Positions 18,087 through 27,441 of a stretch of DNA of 64,000 bases are shown piece by piece. Origin of the DNA: Legionella yabuuchiae. GTDB taxonomy: Bacteria; Pseudomonadota; Gammaproteobacteria; Legionellales; Legionellaceae. The stretch lies in the NCBI RefSeq assembly GCF_900640115.1, contig NZ_CAAAIW010000001.1, positions 77,037 through 141,036 of the forward strand. The letters are read 5' to 3'. How positions within the stretch are numbered: position 1 is the first letter of the stretch; every line of letters begins with the position of its first letter. Position numbers and translations under genes: made by a program. The notes below the pieces were generated by a model. That model saw only the letters and a program-made list of their open reading frames with translations, was not told the DNA's origin and did not search any database.

Positions 18087-18734
18087 ATGTATCGTGCAGG
18101 CCAAGGAAATACTAAATTTCGTGAATCAATTAAATCGCCAGAAAAATGTCGTTTTTTCAAATCTCTGGAAGAAGGACAAAACCCTAATGCGTGGCTTTTG
18201 ACATGCTGTGATTCAAGAGTCGTTCCGAGTCAATTTACCGAGACCAAACCAGGAGAGCTATTTATTCATCGCAATGTTGGGAACATTATTTCACCAGAAC
18301 CGACAGAAGCCGAGATAAAAGTCACTATCGAATATGCTTTAAAGTACCTTGAGGTTGGAGAAATAATTGTCTGTGGTCATACAGATTGTGGTGCGATGAA
18401 GGCATTAATTAACCCGGAAATGGTAGAGGACTCACCTATAATTAGACAATATTTAAAGCACGCATCTCCCGTGTTAGAGAAGATTAAAGACATTCGTGAT
18501 CCTCGCCAGAAACTCCAAAAAGCGATTGAAGAGAACGTTCTACTACAAATTGAACATTTAAAAACTCACCCTCGTGTAAAAGAGGCGCTAGAAGCCGGTT
18601 CAATAAAAATTCATGGCTTCGTTTATCATATTGGAACCGGGGAATTACACGCTTATGACCCAACGCAAGAGAAATTTGTTCTAATAGATGAGTGTGCGGA
18701 ATTTAAAACGCTCCATAGTGCGGCACATGCTTGA
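18087..18734 (+). CDS. can: Beta-class carbonic anhydrase
   Basis: The 215-residue enzyme catalyses reversible hydration of carbon dioxide to bicarbonate. Zinc ligands are visible as the Cys/Asp-Arg motif TCCDSRVVPS (about 33-42) and HTDCGAM (about 95-101, His and second Cys). The length and the C-terminal HGFVYHIGTGEL agree with beta carbonic anhydrases. No signal peptide is present, so it is cytoplasmic. It follows the previous gene by 64 bases and has its own good ribosome site (GAGGGGAAT). Confidence 0.92.
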   Translation: MYRAGQGNTKFRESIKSPEKCRFFKSLEEGQNPNAWLLTCCDSRVVPSQFTETKPGELFIHRNVGNIISPEPTEAEIKVTIEYALKYLEVGEIIVCGHTDCGAMKALINPEMVEDSPIIRQYLKHASPVLEKIKDIRDPRQKLQKAIEENVLLQIEHLKTHPRVKEALEAGSIKIHGFVYHIGTGELHAYDPTQEKFVLIDECAEFKTLHSAAHA

Positions 18735-18827
18735 GAAGCTCATAATCCAGCTTGGTTCTGTCTCGCTTTATATTGAATTCTTGTGTAATCTTTTATGTAT
18801 CGTGCTATTCATTAGTTTTAATCATCC

Positions 18828-19739
18828 ATGCCAATTCACTGCATAAGGGCTTTACAAGCCATAATGTTATTACCCTTGCTGATTTATGGTTCTAGTTCTT
18901 ATGCATCAGAAACGGTAGAACAGTCGTCCAACACTGTAATTCAACCCCCCAATATTGGCAACTATTCAGTCCAAGGCTCGCAGCAACCAGGACCGCTGTT
19001 TGCATTTGGTCAATTCACAATTGATCGCAACCAATCTCAGTTGTTTTTAAACCCCTCCTATTTAAACGGGTTTCAGCAATATCAGTGGACCATTTCACCC
19101 CTTTACGTTTATGGAATTACTGATAACCTCACCATGCTAATCAATACCCCTATTGCGGTACTGTACTACCAAAAGCCATCACGTTCCTATGGGCCATCCG
19201 ACACCGATGTTCAATTTGAATACGCCTTTTATAATGGGTCTAATCGCCGATATACCGATCAAGCGACTGTGGTTGTAGCTGGCACAGTCCCTACTGGTTC
19301 TGCCAAAAAGGAGCCCAGCACAGGACTTGGCGCTGCTTCAGTTTTTATGGGCGGAACCTTTGCACGCATGTATGTGGATTGGTATGGATTTATCTCTCCA
19401 GGCATTACCTGGATTCCTCCAAACAATCAATCCGATTTGAATCTTATTTATTATTACGATGCTGGTATTGGTAGAAATCTCTATAGTGTCTCAGATCGTT
19501 ATTATTGGTTTGCGCTGGTTGAAGTCAACGGAATGTATTTTGGCTTTGATGCAGCCAGAGAGTTTGTAAAACCCAACTCAGGTAACAACATTATCTTCGT
19601 CTCCCCCTCCTTAATTTATGCCACGGAACACCTGTACCTTCAGTTTGGTGTTGCAATACCAGCGTATCAAAAATGGGTAAGTTTTGAAGATAAACTTAAT
19701 TACGAAGCAAGTTTTTCTATAGGTTGGACGTTTAATTAG
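18828..19739 (+). CDS. Outer-membrane beta-barrel-like protein (transporter family)
   Basis: The 303-residue protein starts with a signal peptide (cleavage expected after SSYASE region, about residue 27). The mature part alternates polar and aromatic residues, ends in a beta strand with terminal Phe-Asn (SIGWTFN), and contains YGITDNLTMLINTPIAVLYY. This resembles the MetA-pathway phenol-degradation/outer-membrane barrel group. The substrate is not known. The next gene starts 11 bases after the stop, so the two are an operon. Confidence 0.65.
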   Translation: MPIHCIRALQAIMLLPLLIYGSSSYASETVEQSSNTVIQPPNIGNYSVQGSQQPGPLFAFGQFTIDRNQSQLFLNPSYLNGFQQYQWTISPLYVYGITDNLTMLINTPIAVLYYQKPSRSYGPSDTDVQFEYAFYNGSNRRYTDQATVVVAGTVPTGSAKKEPSTGLGAASVFMGGTFARMYVDWYGFISPGITWIPPNNQSDLNLIYYYDAGIGRNLYSVSDRYYWFALVEVNGMYFGFDAAREFVKPNSGNNIIFVSPSLIYATEHLYLQFGVAIPAYQKWVSFEDKLNYEASFSIGWTFN

Positions 19740-19750
19740 GACACAAAACC

Positions 19751-20521
19751 ATGATATGGATTAGTCAACTTCATTTATGGATTGCATTAACCGCAACCCT
19801 CATCCTAATGTTATTTCATTACTTAAGCCCTTGGTTTGCCGACCACCTTCCGGGGCGAGGAAAAATATTTGTCTCCTTTGCAGGCGGTACGGCCGTTGCT
19901 TATGTGTTTTTACACATGTTGCCCGAATTAGTGGAATACAATGAGCCTATAGGTCGATTTCTCGTGAATCAAGATTGGTTAACCCCATTTACTGAATTAA
20001 CCATTTATATCGTCGCATTAATTGGTTTTCTTGTTTATTACGGTCTTGAACTAACCGCAGAGCGATATCAACAGGCGGAGCAAAATTATTGGCTCGTATA
20101 CGGGCTTCATCTTGGAATGTTTTGTCTTTATAACTTTTTAATCACATACACCATGTCATTGCGAGTTCAGGAAAGCCTTAGTGCGACTATTCTCTTTACT
20201 TTTTCCATGGCCTTACATTTTGTTCTTACCGATCGCAAATTTTCACGTCTTTATAGAAACTTATTTAATCACCTTGGTCGATTTATTTTAATCAGTTTTT
20301 TATTTCTAGGCTGGCTATTTTCAGTCATTTTTGATCCTGTCAATGTAGTCGTTGCTGCATTCATGGTTGCTTTTTTAGCCGGGTCGGTTTTATTAAACGT
20401 GTTCAGAGAGGAATTGCCGGTCGCGGGTTTAGCAAATTATCGTTGGTTTCTTTATGGTTCTGGAATCATTACAATTATTTTATTATTGCAAACCTGGTCA
20501 GCTGTAAATTTAAATTTTTAA
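19751..20521 (+). CDS. ZIP-like integral membrane protein
   Basis: This 256-residue protein has about seven or eight membrane segments. The pattern HMLPELVEYNE at residues 56-66, followed by later histidines in GLHLGMF and MALHFVLTD, resembles metal-binding helices of the ZIP zinc transporter family, and a glycine-rich helix SFAGGTAVAYVFLH precedes the first. The match is weaker than for a standard ZIP protein, so metal transport is an inference. It is translated directly after the outer-membrane-like gene (11-base gap), which suggests a joint role across the envelope. Confidence 0.6.
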   Translation: MIWISQLHLWIALTATLILMLFHYLSPWFADHLPGRGKIFVSFAGGTAVAYVFLHMLPELVEYNEPIGRFLVNQDWLTPFTELTIYIVALIGFLVYYGLELTAERYQQAEQNYWLVYGLHLGMFCLYNFLITYTMSLRVQESLSATILFTFSMALHFVLTDRKFSRLYRNLFNHLGRFILISFLFLGWLFSVIFDPVNVVVAAFMVAFLAGSVLLNVFREELPVAGLANYRWFLYGSGIITIILLLQTWSAVNLNF

Positions 20522-20632
20522 CTTCATAATTGAATCGATAAATCATTAACTTCCTGAAATATTTCTTTTAAATGATATAATGAAAGAGTACTATAAGCGT
20601 CTATTTTGAGATACTGACACACTAAGAATACT

Positions 20633-21316
20633 ATGCTTGAAGCGGTAATATTTGACTTTGATGGAGTTATTTTAGACAGTGAACCGCTCCACTATGAAGC
20701 TTGCTGTATGTCCTTAAAGACATTGGGTTTATCAATAACTTATTCTGAATATATGGCAGACTACTTAGGGTTATCTGATAAAGAAATGTTTCCCCAATTA
20801 CTTATGAGTCAAGGCCACTATCTTTCTCCGAAAGAAATCAATTCCCTCATCGATAAAAAAATTGAAAGTTATGCATATCTAATTAATAGCCGAAATAAGT
20901 TACCCTTTATTCCAGGCGTAGAACAATTTATTACAAACCTTCATCAAAAGAGCATAAAAATAGCCATCTGCACTGGCTCCACCAAAACAGAGCTCCTTCC
21001 AGTGCTCGAACGATTTAAATCAGGCAATCTAACCCATTACTTTGATGTAATAGTCACTTCTGAAGAGGTTCAGTACGGAAAGCCTTCACCAGAAGGATAT
21101 CTACTTACAATAAATCGACTTGGTGTATCGCCGAAGCATTGTCAAGCTTTTGAAGACTCTCCTTATGGGATAGACGCCGCAAAAAAAGCTGGCTTAAAAG
21201 TAACAGCACTGGCTACAACCCATAATAAGCACGAATTAAACGGCGCAGATAATGTGATTTCAAATTTTGAAGAGCTACTTACTGCGCAATCGATGCATAA
21301 AGCAGAAACCGCTTAA
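20633..21316 (+). CDS. HAD-superfamily phosphatase (beta-phosphoglucomutase-like)
   Basis: The 227-residue protein carries the HAD motifs in order: FDFDGVILDSE (residues 6-16, nucleophile Asp), CTGSTKTELL (motif II, about 120), GKPSPEGYLL (motif III Lys, about 154) and FEDSPYGIDAAKKAGL (motif IV). The cap domain after motif I places it in subfamily IA, with beta-phosphoglucomutases and phosphoglycolate-type phosphatases. The true substrate is unknown. It stands alone with 111 non-coding bases before it. Confidence 0.85.
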   Translation: MLEAVIFDFDGVILDSEPLHYEACCMSLKTLGLSITYSEYMADYLGLSDKEMFPQLLMSQGHYLSPKEINSLIDKKIESYAYLINSRNKLPFIPGVEQFITNLHQKSIKIAICTGSTKTELLPVLERFKSGNLTHYFDVIVTSEEVQYGKPSPEGYLLTINRLGVSPKHCQAFEDSPYGIDAAKKAGLKVTALATTHNKHELNGADNVISNFEELLTAQSMHKAETA

Positions 21317-21483
21317 TTTAGCCCAATTAAAGCGAAGGAATTTATCCCCTCGATCGCATTAATGCCGAGAGGCTTAAGACCTTAATCATGGCCTGGGCTC
21401 CCTTCATCATGGCTGCGGGTTTGACCGCAGCATCCTCAAAACCAGGCGAACACTATGACCAACGCGATAAGACTTCAGCCATT

Positions 21484-21908
21484 CTAAAGAATGGTCCAAA
21501 AGATAGCTCCAGGCTGAGCAGACCAATAACTTCCCTGAGAAGAGACATACTTTGCATGAAGGTTATTCATCGTATAAACTTCCCCAGTTACATTCCCTGC
21601 AGCTAAAAAGCAAAGATGTTGCTTAGAAATTAATGAAACAGATTTATTATTGCAGGTGTAGACTAATTGGGCCGCGGGGCCAGACAAATAGCCTTGTTGC
21701 ATTTGAAAGCTCGGTGTGGTTTCACCGTTAGAAATAAGTTTTGGAACTTGACCTGAAGCCAAGGTTCCACTCATAAAATTGGCGGCTTTGAGCTTACAAG
21801 CCCCGCCACTGTAATTTTGAATCGAAACACGCAGGTAGCCACAAGCGCTATCGGCCAAAACCACGGAGGGAATCAAACTTAAAATCACAGGAAATATTAA
21901 TCGTCTCA
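21484..21908 (-). CDS. Small secreted hypothetical protein, paralogue 1
   Basis: The 141-residue product has an N-terminal signal peptide (cleavage near VVLADS) and four conserved Cys. It is clearly related to the protein at 27535-27975: both share the spacing of CKL, VP, QG, GP, Y-C, then SKQxLCF, AGxVxGxV, a Tyr and a final GS-WS-G--W. The ATG at 21908 is chosen because AAAGGG lies eight bases upstream; a GTG ten bases earlier is less likely. No function is known; the disulfide-type fold suggests a periplasmic or secreted role. Confidence 0.7.
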
Positions 21909-21988
21909 TAGTAGCCACCCTTTATGGATTGAAAACTAACCCGTCTATCGGATTTCATCATAGATGAAACGGTAAGTCTAGGTAGTCG

Positions 21989-22183
21989 CTTAACCCAGCA
22001 CGGCTGTCCCACCATAAATTTATGTGTACTTATAAGCATAGTTGACCCTTTCTAACTCAAAACTCGTCGTTGCAAGCCATGGCGAAGCAATCCAGTTCGA
22101 TGTTTTTTAATGCACATCGGCCTGGATTGCTTCACTTCGTTCGCAAAGACGTGATTTTGATGGGACAGCCCTGCTTAACCCAG
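21989..22183. mobile_element. MITE-like element F (175 bp) with 10-bp target duplication
   Basis: The element 21999-22173 has 13-bp inverted ends, CACGGCTGTCCCA and TGGGACAGCCCTG (one mismatch). Both sides carry the perfect direct repeat CTTAACCCAG (21989-21998 and 22174-22183). A family-C palindrome (22065-22151, arms GCGAAGCAATCCAG / CTGGATTGCTTC) makes up the middle. Length and duplication size match element E, so both probably used the same kind of transposase. Confidence 0.8.
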
Positions 22184-22232
22184 AGTAATTACCAACTTGA
22201 ACGTACTCTTCAAACAAGATCTCTCGAACAGA

Positions 22233-22250
22233 TATACCCGTGATCGCAAC
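22233..22250. repeat. Solo end of family A
   Basis: TATACCCGTGATCGCAAC matches the left terminus of family A, but no right end follows. It is a truncated relic between element F and the next gene; the rest of 22184-22362 shows nothing else. Confidence 0.5.
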
Positions 22251-22362
22251 CAAAATTCTATCTTCCGCCTACTTGGCTGACTTATTAAATCTGTCAAGCC
22301 AGAAATATTGAATTTGGATTGTTTTTCTGAAATGATGAACGCTCAATTAAAGGAGTCTCGCT

Positions 22363-23142
22363 TTGAATAAAAAGGCTGTATTTTTAAATAAGATAAGTGG
22401 AAATTTATTTCTTGGCGGCTTATTTCTTTCAAAACTAAGATACATTCCATTATTAGCTCTGAGGCCAATCCTTGATCTTATGTCATTATTGGCTTACTCA
22501 ATTGGATATATGGCCTGGTATGCAGCCACAATATTTTATCCTGATCACCCTCGAAAACGTGATCGTTGGTATGGATTTACAGAATTTAAAGAACAGTATC
22601 AACTGGCTTCCTTTATAGGCTTATTTTCCACAATATTATGCTTAGTTAATCCCGCGCTGATTCTCGTTTCAGTGTGGCTGTTTACTCTGAGTAATGCTCT
22701 CTGGGCCATCAGTGAATATCATCGTTACAAACACCCCCCTGCTTATGAGGAAAACTTCTCATCCGAACGGCAGGCCATGTATCTAAGATACACATTTACA
22801 GCTCTCGGTGTTAGCCTTATCACTGCCATCACAACCACCATTGCCGTTCTTTTTCCACCAGCCGCACTCATTACCTTTGTTTTATCCGCCCTCTATGGAA
22901 ATGCTTTAACCCTCTTAGCCTTTTATTACTGGAAGCAAAGTATCTTTACTCATTTTGAGCCAGATGTGCTGCCTTCAACGACTTATTCTGAAATCTCCTC
23001 AAAAATGGGTGTTCAACCTGAACAGAGGTTAACCGTTGAACTGACTGAGACAAATTCCCAGAGTTCCTTATGGCGGACACCTATTAGAATCCCCAGGCCT
23101 GCAACCGATTTAACAAATGATCAAACTCAAGCGTTAAGATAA
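22363..23142 (+). CDS. Hypothetical membrane protein, 259 residues
   Basis: The gene starts at TTG with a strong AAGGAG seven bases upstream. About five membrane segments occupy residues 25-60, 85-115 and 140-195. A soluble tail of about 50 residues is rich in Thr, Ser and Pro (ends RPATDLTNDQTQALR). No family is recognised. The membrane-plus-polar-tail build is frequent in Legionella-specific proteins. It lies 64 bases before the nucleoside-salvage operon, but its codon and start style differ, so cotranscription is uncertain. Confidence 0.6.
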   Translation: MNKKAVFLNKISGNLFLGGLFLSKLRYIPLLALRPILDLMSLLAYSIGYMAWYAATIFYPDHPRKRDRWYGFTEFKEQYQLASFIGLFSTILCLVNPALILVSVWLFTLSNALWAISEYHRYKHPPAYEENFSSERQAMYLRYTFTALGVSLITAITTTIAVLFPPAALITFVLSALYGNALTLLAFYYWKQSIFTHFEPDVLPSTTYSEISSKMGVQPEQRLTVELTETNSQSSLWRTPIRIPRPATDLTNDQTQALR

Positions 23143-23206
23143 AATAAAAATCCTTGTTCGTTTTATTCATAATGGGTATAGTTCGCTATGCGCTAAGGAT
23201 AAAAAC

Positions 23207-23623
23207 ATGAATAATAAACTTTCCTTGATGATTAAAAAAGCTCGTGATGCTCTAAACAACGCTTACTCCCCCTATTCGAACTTTCAAGTGGCCTGCTGTC
23301 TAAGTAGCCCTGATGGATCTTTATACACAGGGGTAAACGTTGAAAACTGTTCATACAGCTTAACAACGTGTGCTGAAACATCGGCTATCGCCCAGCTAAT
23401 TGCGAGTGGGAAAAGCACTATTCAAGATGTGGTCTTAATGAATGGCGAAAACACGTTATGTGCGCCCTGTGGAGCTTGTCGACAACGCATCCTCGAATTT
23501 GCAACCGAAGATACAAAAGTACATTTATGCGATCACAATCGAATCTTAAAAACGTTAGCAGTCAGTGAGCTACTGCCTTTAGCGTTTACATTTAAACCTA
23601 GTTCTGGAAGTAACAATGACTGA
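23207..23623 (+). CDS. cdd: Cytidine deaminase
   Basis: The 138-residue enzyme deaminates cytidine and deoxycytidine to uridine and deoxyuridine. Catalytic zinc motifs are NCSYSLTTCAETSAI (Cys-Ala-Glu, about 44-58) and APCGACRQRILEF (Pro-Cys-x2-Cys, about 86-98). The length is that of the homotetrameric class. First gene of cdd-punA-deoC: its end overlaps punA by eight bases, showing a tight salvage operon. Confidence 0.95.
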   Translation: MNNKLSLMIKKARDALNNAYSPYSNFQVACCLSSPDGSLYTGVNVENCSYSLTTCAETSAIAQLIASGKSTIQDVVLMNGENTLCAPCGACRQRILEFATEDTKVHLCDHNRILKTLAVSELLPLAFTFKPSSGSNND

Positions 23624-24446
23624 AACCATATCCAATCCCTATTTGGCTGCTGAACTTATTCAAAAGCGATTTCCCTTATTTAGCCCAAGCATTGGTATTG
23701 TGTTGGGCTCTGGTTTAGGAAGCTTTGCTGAGCAACTTGAAGATTCAATAATAATCAGTTACAGCGAATTGCCCGGATTTCCAAAACCTACTGTTCACGG
23801 TCATGGTGGTAATCTCGTATTGGGCTACTTATATGGCGTTGGAGTTGTCTGTTTACAAGGTCGCTCCCATAGTTATGAGGGTGAACGTAGCTTTGAAGCC
23901 GTTAAAACGTACATTCGGACGTTAAAAGTGCTTGGATGTAATTATTTTTTAGCAACCAACGCCTCCGGATCATTACGAGAAGACGTTGGACCTGGGGAAT
24001 TGATGCTCATAAATGATCATATTAATTTACAGCCAGGTAATCCACTCGTTGGTCCCAATGAAGATGATTTTGGCCCTAGATTTTTTCCGTTAGATAATGC
24101 TTATGATGCTTATTTAAGAGAAAAACTGCTTCGAATAGCCCATAAGGAAAATATTAATTTACATCAAGGGGTATACATCTCTGTTTTGGGGCCAAACTAT
24201 GAAACTGCGGCTGAAATTAAGGCTTTTCGGATTTTAGGCGCTGACGCTGTTGGTATGTCTACCGTTCCTGAGGTTTTAGTGGCTAATCATTGTGGCATGA
24301 AGGTTGCCGTGATTGCCACCATCACCAACTATGCAACTGGCCTTGCCAAAACCAGTCACAGCCATGATGCCGTAGTGCTAATGGCAACTCAGGCCGCTGA
24401 AAAATTGAACTTGCTAGTAAAACAGTTTGTCGCTGAGCTAGCATGA
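23616..24446 (+). CDS. punA: Purine-nucleoside phosphorylase, PNP type I
   Basis: The 276-residue enzyme splits purine nucleosides with phosphate into base and ribose-1-phosphate. Recognisable parts are the phosphate loop GSGLGSFAEQL (about 31), HGHGGNLVLG, NASGSLREDVGPGELMLIND and EVLVANHCGMKVAVIATITN near residue 220. The length and these motifs fit the trimeric PunA/DeoD2 type, not the hexameric short DeoD. It overlaps both neighbours (eight bases with cdd, four with deoC), which indicates translational coupling. Confidence 0.95.
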   Translation: MTETISNPYLAAELIQKRFPLFSPSIGIVLGSGLGSFAEQLEDSIIISYSELPGFPKPTVHGHGGNLVLGYLYGVGVVCLQGRSHSYEGERSFEAVKTYIRTLKVLGCNYFLATNASGSLREDVGPGELMLINDHINLQPGNPLVGPNEDDFGPRFFPLDNAYDAYLREKLLRIAHKENINLHQGVYISVLGPNYETAAEIKAFRILGADAVGMSTVPEVLVANHCGMKVAVIATITNYATGLAKTSHSHDAVVLMATQAAEKLNLLVKQFVAELA

Positions 24447-25198
24447 ATTTATCCGAACAACTTGAGCAAACGAATCAATTGATTGCTAATCGCACTCTAA
24501 GAACGGTTAGCAATCAAGAAATCCTACAATTAATTGATTTAACATTACTCTCAAATACTGCGACTGAAGAAGATATTCTTCACTTGCAACACACTGGATC
24601 AAACTTAGATGTAGCCTCCATATGCATTTTGCCGAATCATCTATCAAGTCTTTCATACCCTCGTCCTTTCAAAACAGCGACGGTAATTAACTTCCCAACT
24701 GGAAATAACCCACAAAATGAAGTAGAACAATCTATATTACAGGTAATTAATCAATACAAAATCGATGAAATTGATTATGTGTTCCCTTATCAAAACTATG
24801 TTAATGGAAATAAGGAATTAGCGTTATCACTTTGTAAACGCAACTATCAATTATGCAAACAACACAACATCACCTTTAAGGTAATTTTAGAAACAGGCGC
24901 ACTACCCTCAGCCGAATATATTTATACCTTAAGTCGAGAAGTAATTCGCCAGGGTTGCGATTTTATTAAAACTTCAACAGGTAAGATTGCTGTCGGTGCA
25001 ACCATAGAATCCGCTTTTGCTATGTTGCAAGCCATAAAAGACTCCGAACTTCTCTGTGGGTTTAAAGCCTCAGGTGGAATAAAAACAAAGGCCCAGGCTT
25101 TAGAATATATTCACCTTGCTGAGTGTGTTTTAAATCGCTCTATTTCGAATGATTGGTTTCGTCTAGGAGCTAGTAATTTGATTACCGATCTGCTCTGA
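24443..25198 (+). CDS. deoC: Deoxyribose-phosphate aldolase
   Basis: The 251-residue class I aldolase cleaves 2-deoxyribose-5-phosphate to glyceraldehyde-3-phosphate and acetaldehyde, the last step of deoxynucleoside breakdown. The Schiff-base Lys is in DFIKTSTGKIAVGAT (about residue 175), and GFKASGGIKTKAQAL follows with the second Lys. The protein matches the E. coli DeoC length (259). Together with cdd and punA it allows nucleosides to be used as carbon source. A phosphopentomutase (deoB) is not in the window. Confidence 0.94.
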   Translation: MNLSEQLEQTNQLIANRTLRTVSNQEILQLIDLTLLSNTATEEDILHLQHTGSNLDVASICILPNHLSSLSYPRPFKTATVINFPTGNNPQNEVEQSILQVINQYKIDEIDYVFPYQNYVNGNKELALSLCKRNYQLCKQHNITFKVILETGALPSAEYIYTLSREVIRQGCDFIKTSTGKIAVGATIESAFAMLQAIKDSELLCGFKASGGIKTKAQALEYIHLAECVLNRSISNDWFRLGASNLITDLL

Positions 25199-25204
25199 AA
25201 ACGT

Positions 25205-25357
25205 TGTGGATATTTTTTTTAAGCAAGTGGTAATTTTATATTGACTTTACAGTATTTTTCCTCAACACACCAATGCTCGTAAAGGGTTGCAGCACTTTTA
25301 ATTGCTTAACCACTCATTTGGCTTATCCACAAATTCTGTGGATAAGCCTGTGTGTAT
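25205..25357. promoter_or_regulatory. DnaA-box cluster 1
   Basis: The stretch holds TGTGGATAT (25205-25213), then TTATCCACA (25323-25331) and its inverted partner TGTGGATAA (25337-25345), then TGTGTGTAT (25349-25357). Two of these are perfect DnaA boxes (TTATNCACA) facing each other. Positions and order repeat almost exactly in cluster 2 at 29233-29386. The rest of the gap to 25560 is AT-rich, with no gene seen. Confidence 0.6.
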
Positions 25358-25560
25358 CCCATTAAGATCTGATAAACTCAGTGAGTTAGCTCATTGACCA
25401 TAGATTTTCCAGTCCACCAGAAAGTTTTCCTTCGCACTACCTAATCCCTACTTAACCAATTAACAGACTCAGAGATGGCCTTAACAAGTCAAGCCAAGTG
25501 GGTTGTTCTGGATCGATTTATTCCCTACCTTTCTCGATTTTCGAGCCATCTAAATAAACA

Positions 25561-26973
25561 TTAATTAATATGCTTTAACAAAGTAAGCAACATCTTTTCT
25601 TCTAACTGTTTTGCTTTACCGATGGATAAATGGACATTGTTAATAATAATCGAGAACGCTAAATGCTTCCCTGATGGGGTAATCAAATAGCCTGATAATG
25701 AGGACATATCATGCATGGTCCCCGTTTTAGCTAGCACTTTGTTTTCAAGATCGGTTGCCTTCATTCGCGCTTGAAGTGAGCCGGATTGTCCCATTCTTGG
25801 AAGCGCCTCGGATAAGTAAGGCCAAATAGACTTATCATTGTATAAATCTGTTAATAAAACCACCATTTGAGCCGGTGTAATGAGATTATACCGCGTACCT
25901 TGCCCATCTGAGATATCCATCTTTTTTGTATCCAGACTGGTATGCTTAGCGATTATTTGTTTAATAGCATAAGCCCCTTGCTTATACGTTCCTTCGCGAG
26001 TTAAAGAATATCCGAGCAATTTCGTTAAACTATCTGCATATACATTGTCTGATTCTTTTAACATATGCCCCACTAACTTAATCAGCTCAGGGGATTGATG
26101 GTTAGCGAGGAGTGTTGCGCTATCTGGAGTTTTACCGGTAATAATTCGCCCTTCTAATTTAATTCCGTTTGCGTTTAATGCCTGTTCAATGATCGCTTTA
26201 GCATAGAGCACAGGTTCAGGAATGGCTAACGCCAAGCGACGGGGTTCTTTATATTGCGGTAAACACCCATAAAGTCTCAGAGTATTATCTGGCTTAATAT
26301 CGATATTAAAATTGCAGTGATTACGTTCCTCGGCATGACTAACTGAAATTAAATTATTAATCAGTTTAACAGGCGGATTGGAATTCTTAGTTTTAATGGT
26401 TACCTGTTCCCCAATTTTTTTGGGGCTGATAAAGTCAAACGTTTCTTTATTCTCATTCAAAATGACTGCTGAAGAAGGCGCAACATAATACCAACCCAAA
26501 TCGTCATAATTAATGCCGGCAGCGTAATAAGGTGGTTTAAATCTTGAATCATCAACGACAATATTTCCTTTAATCGATTGAATGGAATGCTCTTTTAGTG
26601 CTTGTATCAATCGAATGAGATCTTCTTTTGAAAGTGAGGGATCGCCAGTAAAACGCAGATAGATATTGCGATCATCTTTTAACAGCGAGGTTTTATAATG
26701 ATATTCTGGACCGAACCGATACAAAGATGCGGCAGCTGTAAAGAGTTTCATACCGCTGGCAGGGCTTAATAGTTTATTAGGATTTTGTTCATAAATAGAT
26801 CGCCCAGTCTCAATATCTTTAACCACAACACCAACAGAAGCTTGTGGTAATTCAATAGAAATTAGCGAATCGAGATCCTCTTTTAAAGAAACGCTGTAGA
26901 GAACCGTTGGAACCAAAGCAAGCAAAACAAATAAGAAGGAAGCAACGCTTCTTTTAATGGTGCTCATATTCAT
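25561..26973 (-). CDS. dacB: D-alanyl-D-alanine carboxypeptidase/endopeptidase, PBP4 type
   Basis: The 470-residue class C low-molecular-mass penicillin-binding protein trims and cuts peptidoglycan cross-links in the periplasm. A signal peptide covers about the first 27 residues. Active-site motifs are SxxK in LLSPASGMKLFTAAASL (about residue 73), SDN in KESDNVYADSL, and KTG in LAKTGTMHDMSSL. The long insert between SxxK and SDN is typical of PBP4 (E. coli 477 residues). The ATG at 26973 has AAGGACG upstream. The gene stands alone between DnaA-box cluster 1 and two palindromic elements. Confidence 0.93.
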   Translation of the reverse strand: MNMSTIKRSVASFLFVLLALVPTVLYSVSLKEDLDSLISIELPQASVGVVVKDIETGRSIYEQNPNKLLSPASGMKLFTAAASLYRFGPEYHYKTSLLKDDRNIYLRFTGDPSLSKEDLIRLIQALKEHSIQSIKGNIVVDDSRFKPPYYAAGINYDDLGWYYVAPSSAVILNENKETFDFISPKKIGEQVTIKTKNSNPPVKLINNLISVSHAEERNHCNFNIDIKPDNTLRLYGCLPQYKEPRRLALAIPEPVLYAKAIIEQALNANGIKLEGRIITGKTPDSATLLANHQSPELIKLVGHMLKESDNVYADSLTKLLGYSLTREGTYKQGAYAIKQIIAKHTSLDTKKMDISDGQGTRYNLITPAQMVVLLTDLYNDKSIWPYLSEALPRMGQSGSLQARMKATDLENKVLAKTGTMHDMSSLSGYLITPSGKHLAFSIIINNVHLSIGKAKQLEEKMLLTLLKHIN

Positions 26974-27031
26974 ATGTGGTCGTCCTTGGAATAATAATTC
27001 AGAATATCATTTTATTAACTAATACTAAAAC

Positions 27032-27192
27032 TATAGGAAAGATACTTCAAAATGCGATATTTTAGGCAATATAATTTATTTGCCTAAGGATTCAGGAAAG
27101 CGACTAACAACCCGCCCTATCGCGAACTTTTTCTCAACGCTTGGGTGGGAAAAGTATCCGCATAACCGTTGCATTTTGAAGTATTTTGGATA
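27032..27192. mobile_element. Family B element, copy B2 (161 bp)
   Basis: The left end TATAGGAAAGATACTTCAAA and right end TTTTGAAGTATTTTGGATA are imperfect inverted repeats. The middle contains TTTCTCAACGCTTGGG as in B1. The interior is longer than in B1, so B1 is probably a deletion form. It lies behind the dacB start, in the dacB upstream region. Confidence 0.7.
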
Positions 27193-27278
27193 TCAGCTTA
27201 GAAAAAGGGAGCTTTTTTTCAAAATAAGAATTTACGCGTTAGTTTTTAAATCCTTCGGCCAAACCTTCCTTGTGCTGG

Positions 27279-27441
27279 TATACCCATGATCGTTCAAAAT
27301 TCAAGTTTTTAGGCGCCTTATTGTTTGTCCTGTCGAATTTTAAAAAACTAGTAATGGCTCATTCCTTTGCGAGTTTTTTAAAATGCCGCAGGGCGAAAAA
27401 GAAGCCGCATAAATCACGCATTTTGAACGATCACGGGTATA
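27279..27441. mobile_element. Family A element, copy A3 (163 bp)
   Basis: This full-length copy has ends TATACCCATGATCGTTCAAA and TTTGAACGATCACGGGTATA. It shows more interior differences than A1 and A7, so it is older. It lies between dacB and the secreted-protein gene, leaving about 90 bases with a possible hairpin (GCCAGTA / TACTGGC, 27469-27502). Confidence 0.85.

Noticed and set aside
21317-21483. Short frames between the HAD gene and the secreted-protein gene
   Set aside because: No ribosome site and no recognisable features; left unassigned.
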